Shown here: piece by piece, positions 7,735 through 16,285 of the stretch | Layout of the letters: the number at the start of each line of letters is the position of its first letter | Numbering within the stretch: position 1 is the stretch's first letter | NCBI GenBank assembly: GCA_044237845.1 | Contig: JBIIEL010000001.1 | Location: forward strand, 62,001-126,000 | DNA length: 64,000 nucleotides | Direction of reading: 5' to 3' | Source: QFOX01 sp044237845 | Lineage (GTDB): Bacteria; Pseudomonadota; Alphaproteobacteria; Rickettsiales; UBA3002 | Notes under the pieces: model-generated | What the model saw: the letters and a program-made list of their open reading frames with translations, nothing else | Databases searched by the model: none | Told to the model about the DNA's origin: nothing | Translations under genes and position numbers: made by a program

Positions 7735-9588
7735 CTACGAACGGTATTGATGGCGTTTTATATGGGTCAATACGGCAATCAACGCCGCCGGGGTAACCCC
7801 GGGGATACGACTTGCGGCTCCGAGCGAGGCGGGGCGGGTGCTCGATAATTTGTGACGGATCTCATTAGAGAGAGAGCCGACCGCCTGGTAGTCAAAATCA
7901 CTTGGAATAGGGAGGGCCTCATCTTTTTTGAAGAGCTCTATATCGCTTTGTTGGCGGCCTAAGTACCCTTGATATAAGGCTTCTATCTCAACTTGCTCCC
8001 GAATATCGGAGCGCATCTCGCCCAGCTCCGGCCAGATGGGGAGGAGGTCGTCAATGCCGATCGACTCGTATCCAAGGAGCTCCAGAGCCGTCCGTTTCAC
8101 CCCGTCCATATTCACCGACAGACCATATTCTTTGGCTTTGTTGGGTGAGATTGTTTCACGTGAAACAATCGCCAGCGCGGCGGACAATAATTGCTGTTTT
8201 TCCATAAAACGGTCGCGGCGTTCATCGCCAACACAGCCAATTTCGATCCCCAGAGGGGTGAGGCGGCGGTCGGCATTGTCTGGTCGAAGCGAAAGCCGGT
8301 ATTCCGAACGGGAAGTAAACATCCGATACGGCTCCTGAGTGCCGTGGGTGATCAGGTCGTCGATCATTACGCCGATATAGGCCTGGCTACGGTCTATGGT
8401 GAAGGGGGTGGAACCCGAAGCGGCGAGGGCGGCGTTGAGCCCTGCGACCAGCCCCTGACCACCGGCTTCTTCGTAACCCGTGGTACCGTTGATCTGCCCC
8501 GCGAGGTAAAGCCCTTGAATTTTCTTGGTTTCTAGCGTCGGCTTCAGCTCGCGCGGGTCGACATAGTCATACTCAATCGCGTAGCCATAGCGGATGACGC
8601 GGGCATTCTCCAATCCGGGGATAGAGGCAATCATGGCCGCCTGAACTTCGGTGGGCAGGGAGGTCGAAATGCCGTTTGGGTAGACGGTGCTGTCATCCAA
8701 CCCCTCGGGTTCAAGGAAAACCTGATGGCGTTCCCGGTCAGCAAAGCGGACGATTTTATCCTCAATCGATGGGCAATAGCGTGGCCCCGTCGACTGAATT
8801 TGCCCCGAATACATGGGCGAGCGATGGATATTTTGTCGAATGATTTCATGGGTTTCGGCGCTGGTATGGGTAATGTAGCAGGCAATCTGCGGCACCCGGA
8901 CTTCGTCCGTTAAATAGGAGAAGGGTGTGGGTGGATTATCGCCGGGCTGTGGAGTCAGAGTATGCCACGCAATCGTCTCACCATCAAGCCGTGCCGGTGT
9001 TCCGGTTTTGAGGCGGCCGATCATCAGCCCCGTAGCGCGTAGCGACTGGGCGAGGGCGATGGAGGGTTTCTCCCCTTCGCGCCCGGCCGGACGCTGGCTC
9101 TCGCCCTGATGAATCAGTCCATTGAGGAAGGTGCCGGTGGTGAGGACAACATGGCGGCAAAGATACTGGGTGCCTGATGCGCCGATGACACCTTGAATGG
9201 AGCCGTTTTCAAGGATGAAATCCTCCGCCGAGTCTTCCATGATGGCAAGGTTTTCATATTCGCCGAGGATGGATTGCACCGCCTGACGGTAGAGTTTGCG
9301 GTCGGCCTGGGCTCGGGGGCCGCGCACCGCGGGGCCTTTGCTGGCGTTGAGCATGCGGTAATGGATGCCGGCGCGGTCGATCGCGCGACCCATGACGCCA
9401 TCTAGCGCGTCGATCTCGCGGACGAGGGTGCCCTTGGCGATGCCGCCAATGGCCGGGTTGCACGACATTTCGCCGACGGTCGCGCGTTGGTGTGTGAGCA
9501 GGCAGGTGCGCGCACCCATCCGCGCTGCGGCCGCGGCGGCCTCGGTGCCTGCGTGGCCTCCGCCGATGACGATGACGTCGAATTTCAT
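7735..9588 (-). CDS. mnmG: tRNA uridine-5-carboxymethylaminomethyl synthesis enzyme MnmG (GidA)
   Basis: FAD enzyme that with MnmE modifies the wobble uridine (U34) of several tRNAs. The start at 9588 gives 617 residues, with the FAD-binding motif IGGGHAGTEAA at about 8-18, the LTTGTFLNG and TGTPARLDG signatures, and the C-terminal helical domain that contacts MnmE. AGGGAAG lies 7 nt upstream of the start. A longer in-frame extension to 9639 is translated from an element C repeat and was rejected. Around residues 478-483 the text IVSRET is encoded by a perfect parS site (8152-8167). The gene sits between mnmE and rsmG. Confidence 0.97.
   Translation of the reverse strand: MKFDVIVIGGGHAGTEAAAAAARMGARTCLLTHQRATVGEMSCNPAIGGIAKGTLVREIDALDGVMGRAIDRAGIHYRMLNASKGPAVRGPRAQADRKLYRQAVQSILGEYENLAIMEDSAEDFILENGSIQGVIGASGTQYLCRHVVLTTGTFLNGLIHQGESQRPAGREGEKPSIALAQSLRATGLMIGRLKTGTPARLDGETIAWHTLTPQPGDNPPTPFSYLTDEVRVPQIACYITHTSAETHEIIRQNIHRSPMYSGQIQSTGPRYCPSIEDKIVRFADRERHQVFLEPEGLDDSTVYPNGISTSLPTEVQAAMIASIPGLENARVIRYGYAIEYDYVDPRELKPTLETKKIQGLYLAGQINGTTGYEEAGGQGLVAGLNAALAASGSTPFTIDRSQAYIGVMIDDLITHGTQEPYRMFTSRSEYRLSLRPDNADRRLTPLGIEIGCVGDERRDRFMEKQQLLSAALAIVSRETISPNKAKEYGLSVNMDGVKRTALELLGYESIGIDDLLPIWPELGEMRSDIREQVEIEALYQGYLGRQQSDIELFKKDEALPIPSDFDYQAVGSLSNEIRHKLSSTRPASLGAASRIPGVTPAALIAVLTHIKRHQYRS
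8152..8167. promoter_or_regulatory. parS site 3, inside mnmG
   Basis: Perfect TGTTTCACGTGAAACA palindrome within the mnmG coding sequence, read as VSRET in the same frame as in rsmG. Confidence 0.95.
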
Positions 9589-9611
9589 GGCGCACTTCCC
9601 TTCGCACTGGC

Positions 9612-9683
9612 CGTCACCCCGTCGAATGACGGGGTCCACCTGTCTTTATAAAAAGATGGATCCCGGCATTCGCCGGGATGACA
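9612..9683. repeat. Element C double hairpin upstream of mnmG
   Basis: Two adjacent hairpins, CACCCCGTC-n-GACGGGGT and ATCCCGGC-n-GCCGGGAT, joined by a spacer. The outer ends (GTCACCCCG / CGGGATGAC) are also roughly complementary, giving symmetry at two scales. It lies just upstream of mnmG and creates a false N-terminal extension of that reading frame. Confidence 0.8.
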
Positions 9684-9751
9684 GGCTGGGGGTATTCCAT
9701 TGTCTATGCAAATGAGCATTTTCATTGCCTTGCCGCATTCTTTTTATAAAA

Positions 9752-9767
9752 TGTTTCACGTGAAACA
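9752..9767. promoter_or_regulatory. parS site 4, upstream of mnmG
   Basis: Fourth perfect TGTTTCACGTGAAACA palindrome, in the mnmE-mnmG gap. The four sites span 2.2 kb, close to parAB, as expected near an alphaproteobacterial origin. Confidence 0.95.
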
Positions 9768-9892
9768 TTTTCGTGAAGTGGTTATTATTTCTATATATAG
9801 TGTCGAATAGGCTAAAATTGCCTATCTGTTGTGGTTTTGAGTGGTTAACTCCGCATTGTATCAACTGGTTAGGTGGCGAAGAGAGCCCCCCA

Positions 9893-9999
9893 CCAAACCC
9901 CCAAGAGGGTTTTGGCTCCCCCGCAAGGGGGGAGCGGGCAGGTGGAGAAGTGGTGTTTTTGTTCCCCAATTCTCCAGTTCCTCAGTTCCCCAATTCACT
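9893..9999. repeat. Paired GC hairpins and a single octamer-repeat arm in the mnmE-mnmG gap
   Basis: The rest of this roughly 410-bp gap holds two hairpins (CCAAACCC 9893-9900 with GGGTTTTGG 9907-9915; GCTCCCC 9915-9921 with GGGGAGC 9928-9934). At 9961-9999 there is a run of degenerate 8-mers (AATTCTCC/AGTTCCTC/AGTTCCCC), like the right arm at 301-334 but without an evident partner. No gene is visible. Confidence 0.5.
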
Positions 10000-10000
10000 C

Positions 10001-11311
10001 CTACTTCCCGATGCAGAACCGCGAAAAAACGAGGTCTAGTACATCATCCACGGCGATTTTGCCAGTGATTTTACTGATGGCGCGGGCGGCGAGGCGGAGT
10101 TCTTCGCAGTTGAGCTCGAGCGGTGACCCGATGCAAAAGCGCGCGAGGGCAGCGGCTGCTTCGCGCAGCGCCCCACGGTGGCGGGCACGGGTGATGAGCG
10201 GCGGCGTGCGCGTGTCCATCACGGCGCTGACATGCTCGGCGAGGGCGGCGATGAGGGCATCCAGCCCCGCGCCAGTGGTGGCGGAAACCCGCAGCGCGCC
10301 TTGATATGCGGCGTCTGGTGCGAGGTCGGTTTTGTTGAGGATAATCAGATTTGCCGAAGTAAGGGGGGCAGCATCCGATGGCGATGTCGCATCCAGCACA
10401 AGCAGGGTGAGGTCGGCATTTTCGGCGCGGGCGCGGGCGCGGCGGATTCCCTCAGCCTCCACGCGATTCTCGGCCTCGCGCAGTCCGGCTGTATCGACCA
10501 GCGTGACGGCATGCCCGGCGATCTCCATCGGCACCTCGATGAGGTCGCGCGTGGTGCCCGCCTCGGGCGAGACAATGGCCGCCTCGCGCCGGGCCAGCGC
10601 GTTGAGCAGGCTGGATTTGCCCGCGTTCGGCGCGCCGAGAATGACGATTTCGAGCCCGTCGCGGATTTTCTCGCCCACGCCGCGGTCATCCAGCATTTCC
10701 GCAAGCTCTTTTTGTAACGCCTCGACGCGCTGCGTCGTGGTGGCGAGGACGGATTCGGGAATCTCTTCGTCCGGAAAGTCGATATAGGCTTCGAGCAGCG
10801 CGAGTGGTTCGAGGATGGCGTGGCGCAATGCCTCCACCCGCTGGGTGGCGTCGCCGCCGAGCTGGCGCAGGGCTTGCGCGTGCTGGGCGCGGGTTTCGGC
10901 GTCGATGAGGTCGGCCAGCCCCTCGGCCTCGAGCAGGTCGAGCTTGCCAGCGAGAAACGCGCGGCGGGCGAATTCGCCGGGTTCGGCAAGGCGGAGGTTG
11001 GGAACCTTATTTAATGCGTCGAGGAGCATCCTCGTGACGGCGCGGCTGCCGTGGGTGTGGAGTTCGACCACATCCTCGCCAGTGAAGGAATATGGGGCCG
11101 GGAAAAAAAGCGCGAGGGCTTGGTCGAGGGCTGCGCCCTCCGGCGTTTTGAGGGAGACCAGACTGGCAACGCGCGGGGCGAGGGTTTTGGTGACGCCAAG
11201 CCCTTCTAATGCCTCCCGCGCTTGCGGGCCGCTGATGCGGAACACGGCGACGCCGGCCTTCCCCGCCGCCGAGGCGAGGGCATAAATCGTGGATGCGTGA
11301 TGCGTGCTCAT
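10001..11311 (-). CDS. mnmE: tRNA modification GTPase MnmE (TrmE)
   Basis: GTPase partner of MnmG in wobble-uridine modification. From the ATG at 11311 it has 436 residues: an N-terminal formyl-THF-binding domain opening with STIYALASAAGKAGVAVFRISG, a helical domain, an inserted G domain with GAPNAGKSSLLNAL near residue 225 and the switch region DTAGLRE, and the diagnostic C-terminal FCIGK. The upstream extension to 11347 has no ribosome-binding site or conserved residues, so I chose the internal ATG. It is the first gene of the minus-strand mnmE-mnmG-rsmG-parA-parB block. Confidence 0.96.
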   Translation of the reverse strand: MSTHHASTIYALASAAGKAGVAVFRISGPQAREALEGLGVTKTLAPRVASLVSLKTPEGAALDQALALFFPAPYSFTGEDVVELHTHGSRAVTRMLLDALNKVPNLRLAEPGEFARRAFLAGKLDLLEAEGLADLIDAETRAQHAQALRQLGGDATQRVEALRHAILEPLALLEAYIDFPDEEIPESVLATTTQRVEALQKELAEMLDDRGVGEKIRDGLEIVILGAPNAGKSSLLNALARREAAIVSPEAGTTRDLIEVPMEIAGHAVTLVDTAGLREAENRVEAEGIRRARARAENADLTLLVLDATSPSDAAPLTSANLIILNKTDLAPDAAYQGALRVSATTGAGLDALIAALAEHVSAVMDTRTPPLITRARHRGALREAAAALARFCIGSPLELNCEELRLAARAISKITGKIAVDDVLDLVFSRFCIGK

Positions 11312-11371
11312 GGCCGCGCATCTAGGCGGAACGGGGGGCAAATGCAAGAAATAGCGATTTTACGAGCCAAT

Positions 11372-11416
11372 CTTCACATAATTGTCACATTTCTGCGGGG
11401 CGGAATATGGTATATT
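11372..11416 (+). promoter_or_regulatory. Promoter with 11-bp-phased TCA repeats (Pho-box-like)
   Basis: TCA triplets at 11374 and 11385 sit exactly 11 bp apart inside CTTCACA and TTGTCACA. A -10-like TATATT follows at 11411-11416. The spacing from the third 11-bp slot to the -10 is 15 bp, close to the 14-15 bp at three other promoters in the window. It lies 36 bp before the start of the frameshifted orphan gene. Confidence 0.5.
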
Positions 11417-11451
11417 CGGGGCATGAATAATCTCAATGCAAGAGGTGCCCG

Positions 11452-12290
11452 ATGGCTGCGGATGATCAGAATGAGACTAAAGTTACGAAAGAGCGAAAGA
11501 CGCCTCGTGAGGCGGCGATAGAGGCAGCACAGCAATTGAAAACACTAGGGGCTGCTTTGCCGGAAGAATGCGCAGGCCTCTATGAAGAAGCATGCGCTAT
11601 TTATAAGCAAGAGTTAGAAAAAATCGAAACCAATGAAATACCGAGCTTTAAAAGAGCGGCACATGAGGAGCAGCTAAACGCATTAAAAGAAGCGCTCATC
11701 CATGTGGAATGTTTTAATGTTGGGTTGTTTGGAGGAGAATTTTTTTCGAGGAATTTACTAAGTTGCCGGCCATGTCTTCGTCAGATACAGCGAGAAGCGC
11801 GTCAGCACTGTCGGCGATTGACCAGTACAAGATCATAACCCTCGAACCTCCGAATGCATTTTTACGTTCTCAGGCCAAGCTCTCTGAAGCGTTTAATAAA
11901 CTCTTTGTCGCAGATTTAGTCATGAATAACTCCGCAGCAGACGTCTATGGTGCACTTGAAGAGGCATTGACGCCGTTTGGTGACAGCAAAATAGCGAAAA
12001 CCCATGCGGTCTCAAATATGCTCGATGATGATCCGCGCGTGAATGATGTTCCCCGATTATTCGCGCGCTGCCTCGCAGGGAATGAGGTGCGCGAAAGCGA
12101 CTGGCCGCAGATAAAAAAGCTTCATACGGACTTAAAAACGATTGGCGTAAATAAGCTGGCCGAATTCGCGCGGGGTGAGGGCGGTGGCGGTGGAGTGGTT
12201 GGTGATGAAGATTCGCCTGTGCGAACGATACGGGGCGTTAAGCACGCTGAGAAATTTAAGCCGGAACGGCGGGGCGGCGTGGAATTTTAG
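11452..12290 (+). CDS. Orphan acidic protein interrupted by a -1 frameshift at a T7 run
   Basis: I do not recognise this family. A first frame runs from the ATG at 11452 (AGAGG about 8 nt upstream) and codes for a charged, mostly helical protein. At 11740-11746 lies TTTTTTT. Beyond it, sense-like sequence continues in the -1 frame (…FFEEFTKLPAMSSSDTAR…) to the TAG at 12288-12290, whereas the original frame turns into Arg/Cys-rich noise and stops at 11838. One extra T, or -1 slippage, would join both parts into one protein of about 279 residues with a Gly-rich stretch and basic tail near the C-terminus. Possibilities: sequencing error, recent pseudogene, or programmed frameshifting. No membrane segment or signal peptide is visible. 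It has a Pho-box-like promoter. Confidence 0.6.
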
Positions 12291-12292
12291 CC

Positions 12293-13894
12293 TCACCCCA
12301 GCGCGGCGGCCAGCAGGGCTTGGGTGTAGGGGTGCTGCGGGGCGGTGAAGAGGGTTTCTGTCGCGCCGGATTCGACCAGCTCGCCATGCTTTAGCACCAG
12401 CGTTTGATGGGCGACGGAGCGGATGACGCGCAGGTCGTGGCTGATAAACAGATAGGCGATTTGATGCGAATGTTGGAGGCTCTTGAGGAGTTCGAGCACC
12501 TGTTTCTGCACCGACATGTCGAGCGCGCTGGTCGGTTCATCCAGCACCACGAGGGCGGGCTTTAAAATCATCGCCCGCGCGATGGCGATGCGCTGGCGCT
12601 GGCCACCGGAAAACTCGTGCGGGTAGCGGTGTTTCATGTCGGGTGTGAGGCCGACGGCCACCATCACTTCATCAGTCGCCAGTCCCCAGTCTTCAGTTGC
12701 CAGTTTTTCTCCCTTGCTGACGACTTTTTTATGCACGCCCAACCCCTCCGCAATAATATCGCCCACCGTCATGCGCGGGTTGAGGCTGCCGTAGGGGTCT
12801 TGGAACACAATCTGCATCGCGCGGCGTAGTGGCCGCACGCTTCGTGTGTTCAACGTATTTATGTTTTGGCCGAGGAAAACGATTTTCCCCTCGCTTTTAA
12901 TGAGGCGCAGCAGCGCATAGGCCAGCGAGGATTTGCCGGAGCCGGACTCGCCGACAATGCCCAGCGTTTCACCTGCGTGGAGTTTCAGCGAGACGTTATC
13001 GACCGCCCGCACCACGCGTAGCGTGCGGCGGAGGAAGGGGCTTTTTACGGGGAAGGCAACGGAGAGATTTTCGGCGCGAAGAACCTCGCGGGCGTCCGCT
13101 GCGATGGGTGCGGGTGTGCCCTGCGGCGCGGCGGCGAGGAGCATTTGGGTGTAGGGATGTTTGGCGGCGGTGAAAATCGCTTCCGTCTCACCGCTCTCGA
13201 CAATCGCGCCGTCTTTCATCACCACCACGCGATCGGCGATGGCGCGGACGGTGAGCAAATCATGCGTGATGAAAACCATGCCCATGCCGCGCGTGCGCTG
13301 GAGGTTTCTGAGCAGCTCCAGAATCTGCCGTTGCAGCGTGACATCGAGCGCGGTGGTGGGTTCATCCGCAATCAGCAGGTCGGGATCGCAGGCGATGGCC
13401 ATCGCAATCATCGCGCGCTGACGCTCGCCGCCCGAAAGCTGGTGCGGGTAGAGTTTGCCGCGCGGAATGAGGTGGCTGAGGCCGACCACTTCCATCAGCG
13501 TGCGGAGTTTTTCTGTGGCCTCGGCGGAATCACGCGCGCAGCGGTGATGGATACAGAACGGCTCGATGATCTGGCGGTCGACCGTGTGCAGCGGGTTGAG
13601 CGCGGTCATCGGCTCCTGAAAAATCATGCCGATGCGGTTGCCGCGCAGCGTGGCCATTTCGGCGTCGCTATGGGTACTGATGCGCGTGCCGTTAAAGTGA
13701 ATCTCGCCGGTTACCACGGCGTTGCCGGGCAGGAGTTTTAACGTCGAGAGCGCCGTGAGCGATTTGCCGGAGCCGGACTCGCCGACGATGGCGACAATTT
13801 CACCGCGTGCGACCGAGAGCGACAGGTCGCGCACGACATGGCTTTGCCCGAAGCGAATGGAGAGGTTGGCAATGGAGAGGAGGGGAGACGTCAT
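12293..13894 (-). CDS. yejF: Peptide ABC transporter, double ATPase subunit (YejF-like)
   Basis: Supplies ATP hydrolysis for the YejABEF-type oligopeptide/microcin C importer. The 533 residues contain two complete nucleotide-binding domains in tandem: Walker A GESGSGKS at 38-45 and again near residue 315, with signature motifs LSGGERQR and FSGGQRQR. The start overlaps the yejE stop by 4 nt (ATGA). A small oddity: at 12672-12706, between LGVHKK and VMVAVGLTPD, the sequence consists of five degenerate heptamers (CAGTCGC/CAGTCCC/CAGTCTT) giving LATEDWGLATDE, the same wording as a segment of PurH in this window. The insertion precedes the second signature motif and leaves both sites intact. Confidence 0.93.
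   Translation of the reverse strand: MTSPLLSIANLSIRFGQSHVVRDLSLSVARGEIVAIVGESGSGKSLTALSTLKLLPGNAVVTGEIHFNGTRISTHSDAEMATLRGNRIGMIFQEPMTALNPLHTVDRQIIEPFCIHHRCARDSAEATEKLRTLMEVVGLSHLIPRGKLYPHQLSGGERQRAMIAMAIACDPDLLIADEPTTALDVTLQRQILELLRNLQRTRGMGMVFITHDLLTVRAIADRVVVMKDGAIVESGETEAIFTAAKHPYTQMLLAAAPQGTPAPIAADAREVLRAENLSVAFPVKSPFLRRTLRVVRAVDNVSLKLHAGETLGIVGESGSGKSSLAYALLRLIKSEGKIVFLGQNINTLNTRSVRPLRRAMQIVFQDPYGSLNPRMTVGDIIAEGLGVHKKVVSKGEKLATEDWGLATDEVMVAVGLTPDMKHRYPHEFSGGQRQRIAIARAMILKPALVVLDEPTSALDMSVQKQVLELLKSLQHSHQIAYLFISHDLRVIRSVAHQTLVLKHGELVESGATETLFTAPQHPYTQALLAAALG
12672..12706. repeat. Heptamer tandem arm inside yejF
   Basis: About five degenerate copies of CAGTCGC (CAGTCGC, CAGTCCC, CAGTCTT, CAGTTGC, CAGTTTT) in the coding strand's complement. 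The unit matches the CCAGTCG arm inside purH. No inverted partner is nearby. Confidence 0.65.
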
Positions 13895-14958
13895 GCTTCG
13901 CCACCCTCGGGCTCGGGTTTCTTATCCGCGTCGCGCACGAAAATTTTCTTCGGATTGAAGGCGTCGCGCACGGCCTCGCCGATGAACAGGGTGAGCGAAA
14001 GCATCACCGCCAGCACGCAGAAACCAATGATGCCAAGCCAGGGCGATTGCGGATTATTTTTCCCCTGCGCGAGAATTTCGCCGAGTGACGGCGCACTGTT
14101 CGGCAGCCCGAAACCGAGGAAATCGAGGGCGGTGAGCGTGGTGAGCGCGCCGGTGATCATGAAGGGCAGGAAGGTGAAGACCGAGACCAGCGCGTTCGGC
14201 AACACATGGCGGCGGAGGATGGTGAACTCCGGCACGCCGAGCGCGCGGGCGGCGCGGACATAGTCGAAATTGCGCGCGCGCAGGAACTCGGCGCGCACCA
14301 CGTCGATCAGCGTCATCCAGCGGAACAGCAGCATCAGCAGCAGAATCCACCAGAAACCCGGCGTGACGATGGACGACAAAATGATGAGCAGGAACAGCAT
14401 CGGCATGCCTTCCCAGATCTCGATAAAGCGCTGCATGAACAGGTCGAACGCGCCGCCGAAATAGCCGGAGATGGCGCCGATGGTGATGCCGATAACGCTT
14501 GAGAGCGACACTAGCAAAATGGCGAACACGAGGGCGAGGCGGAAGCCATACATCACGCGCGCCAACACGTCGCGTGCTTGGTCGTCCGTGCCGAACGGAT
14601 GGGCGATGGATGGCGGCGCCGGGGTGCGCGGCACGCTGAAATCGATGCTGTTATAATCGTGCGGAATCAGCGCGCGTAGCATCCATCCATGCGCGGAAAT
14701 TTCCTGCGCGAGCCACGGGTCGTTGTAATCCGCCTCGCTCTCCAATGTGCCATTGAACGCTTCGCGTTCCGTGTATTGTTTGACAATCGGGAAGAGGAAT
14801 TCGCCTTTGTAATAGACGACGAGCGGCTTGTCGTTCGCAATCACTTCCGAGAACAGCGTGAGCACAAACAGCGCGAGCAAAATGAGCGCGCTCAGATAGC
14901 CGCGGCGGTTGGCTTTGAAGGTCGCTAATCGGCGGCGCGTGATGGGGGAGAGGGTCAT
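13891..14958 (-). CDS. yejE: Peptide ABC transporter permease (YejE-like)
   Basis: Inner-membrane permease of the DppC/YejE class. From the ATG at 14958 (GGAGG 5 nt upstream) it has 355 residues: one N-terminal membrane segment (GYLSALILLALFVLTLF), a periplasmic region, then the BPD transmembrane domain with further helices and the EAA loop (RALGVPEFTILRRHVLPNAL) that contacts the ATPase. In-frame sequence upstream to 15117 is translated element C DNA and was excluded. It overlaps yejF by 4 nt and lies 124 nt after yejB, with an element C copy in the gap. Confidence 0.93.
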   Translation of the reverse strand: MTLSPITRRRLATFKANRRGYLSALILLALFVLTLFSEVIANDKPLVVYYKGEFLFPIVKQYTEREAFNGTLESEADYNDPWLAQEISAHGWMLRALIPHDYNSIDFSVPRTPAPPSIAHPFGTDDQARDVLARVMYGFRLALVFAILLVSLSSVIGITIGAISGYFGGAFDLFMQRFIEIWEGMPMLFLLIILSSIVTPGFWWILLLMLLFRWMTLIDVVRAEFLRARNFDYVRAARALGVPEFTILRRHVLPNALVSVFTFLPFMITGALTTLTALDFLGFGLPNSAPSLGEILAQGKNNPQSPWLGIIGFCVLAVMLSLTLFIGEAVRDAFNPKKIFVRDADKKPEPEGGEA

Positions 14959-14972
14959 CGCATCCTCCGCGT

Positions 14973-15054
14973 TGTCACCCCGTCGAATGACGGGGTCCAT
15001 CTGTTTAGGTGAGAGAGAAAGAAGATGGACCCCGTCATGAAGACGGGGTGACAG
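14973..15054. repeat. Element C double hairpin between yejB and yejE
   Basis: GTCACCCCGTC-n-GACGGGGTCCA, a spacer, then TGGACCCCGTC-n-GACGGGGTGAC. Both half-hairpins and the outer ends pair. It interrupts the otherwise overlapping yej operon. Confidence 0.85.
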
Positions 15055-15082
15055 GTTAGGGTATGTGGCAACGCTGAGTGCA

Positions 15083-16285
15083 CTAACTCCTCCCCTCGAA
15101 ATCAATGCGCGGGTCAACCAGCATGTAGGTGATGTCGCCCAGCAATTTCAGCACGAGGCCGATGAGGGTGAAGATGAATAGCGTGCCGAACATGATCGGG
15201 TAATCACGGCTGAGCGCGGCTTCGAAGCCGAGCAGGCCGAGGCCGTCGAGCGAGAAAATCACCTCGATCAGCATCGCGCTGGTAAACAGAATGCCGAGGA
15301 TGGCGGCGGGCAGCCCCGCGATCACGATCAGCATCGCGTTCCTAAACACATGGCCATAGAGCACGCGGTTTTCGGTCAGCCCCTTGGCGCGCGCGGTGAG
15401 CACATATTGCTTGCTGATTTCCTCGATAAAGGAGTTTTTGGTGAGCAGCGTGAGCGAGGCAAACCCGCCCACCACCATCGCCGTGACGGGCAGCACCATA
15501 TGCCAAAGGTAATCGAGAATTTTGGCACCAAGCGGCATCGCTTGCCATCCGTCAGAGACAAGCCCCCGAAGGGGGAACCATTGGAAATAACTACCGCCGG
15601 CGAAGAGGATGATGAGCAGCACTGCGAACAAAAACCCGGGGATGGCCTGGCCGATGACGATGACGGTGGATGTCCAGGTATCGAAGCGTGAACCGTCGCG
15701 CACGGCTTTGCGGATGCCGAGCGGAATGGAAACGAGATAGACGATGAGGGTCGTCCACAAGCCGAGGGAAATGGAGACGGGGAGTTTTTCGGCGATGAGG
15801 TCGATCACGCGTGTGTCGCGGAAAAAACTCGTGCCGAAATCAAAGCGCGCATATTGCTTCAGCATCAGCCAGAAACGCTCCGGCGCAGGTTTGTCGAAGC
15901 CGTATTGTTTTTTGATCTCGGCGAGCAGTTCCGGGTCGATGCCCTGCGCGCCTCTGTAAGCGGTGTCCTTTGATCCGAATGCCTTGGGCGCTTCTTTTCG
16001 AAATCCTGTCGCCGAATTTTTTACGCTGGCGGGCAAGTCGGGTGTATCGAGTGCTGCGCGGGCAGCGGATTGCTGTTGCGTCTGAGTCGTCATGCTTCCG
16101 GTACCGCCAAGATCGCCTCCGCTTCCGAGGCGGTCGGTGGAGTGCGTGTTGGGATTGGTCAGGCTGTAGACGAGCTGCTCCACCGGCCCACCCGGCGCGG
16201 CTTGAATGATGATGAAATTGAGCAGCAAAATGCCGAGCAATGTCGGGATCATCAGCGCGAGGCGACGGAGAATATACCCCATCAT
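15083..16285 (-). CDS. yejB: Peptide ABC transporter permease (YejB-like)
   Basis: DppB/YejB-class permease with 400 residues: a first membrane helix (YILRRLALMIPTLLGILLLNFIIIQ), a long periplasmic loop, and five C-terminal helices carrying the EAA loop (TARAKGLTENRVLYGHVFRNAM). It overlaps the yejA stop by 4 nt. The periplasmic loop around residues 48-110 is rich in Gly, Thr, Gln and Ser, and part of its DNA is palindromic (CGCCTCCGCTTCCGAGGCG, near 16120), so it may contain an inserted repeat. Residues after about 115 return to family-like sequence (GIDPELLAEIKKQYGFDKP). Confidence 0.93.
   Translation of the reverse strand: MMGYILRRLALMIPTLLGILLLNFIIIQAAPGGPVEQLVYSLTNPNTHSTDRLGSGGDLGGTGSMTTQTQQQSAARAALDTPDLPASVKNSATGFRKEAPKAFGSKDTAYRGAQGIDPELLAEIKKQYGFDKPAPERFWLMLKQYARFDFGTSFFRDTRVIDLIAEKLPVSISLGLWTTLIVYLVSIPLGIRKAVRDGSRFDTWTSTVIVIGQAIPGFLFAVLLIILFAGGSYFQWFPLRGLVSDGWQAMPLGAKILDYLWHMVLPVTAMVVGGFASLTLLTKNSFIEEISKQYVLTARAKGLTENRVLYGHVFRNAMLIVIAGLPAAILGILFTSAMLIEVIFSLDGLGLLGFEAALSRDYPIMFGTLFIFTLIGLVLKLLGDITYMLVDPRIDFEGRS

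Noticed and set aside
9589..9639. N-terminal extension of MnmG beginning MDPVIRRGD
   Set aside because: It is the translation of an element C hairpin. The same words appear upstream of YejE. The internal ATG at 9588 has a ribosome-binding site and begins the conserved FAD fold.
14959..15117. Longer start of YejE
   Set aside because: The extra 53 residues are mostly translated element C DNA; the ATG at 14958 has GGAGG at the right distance.
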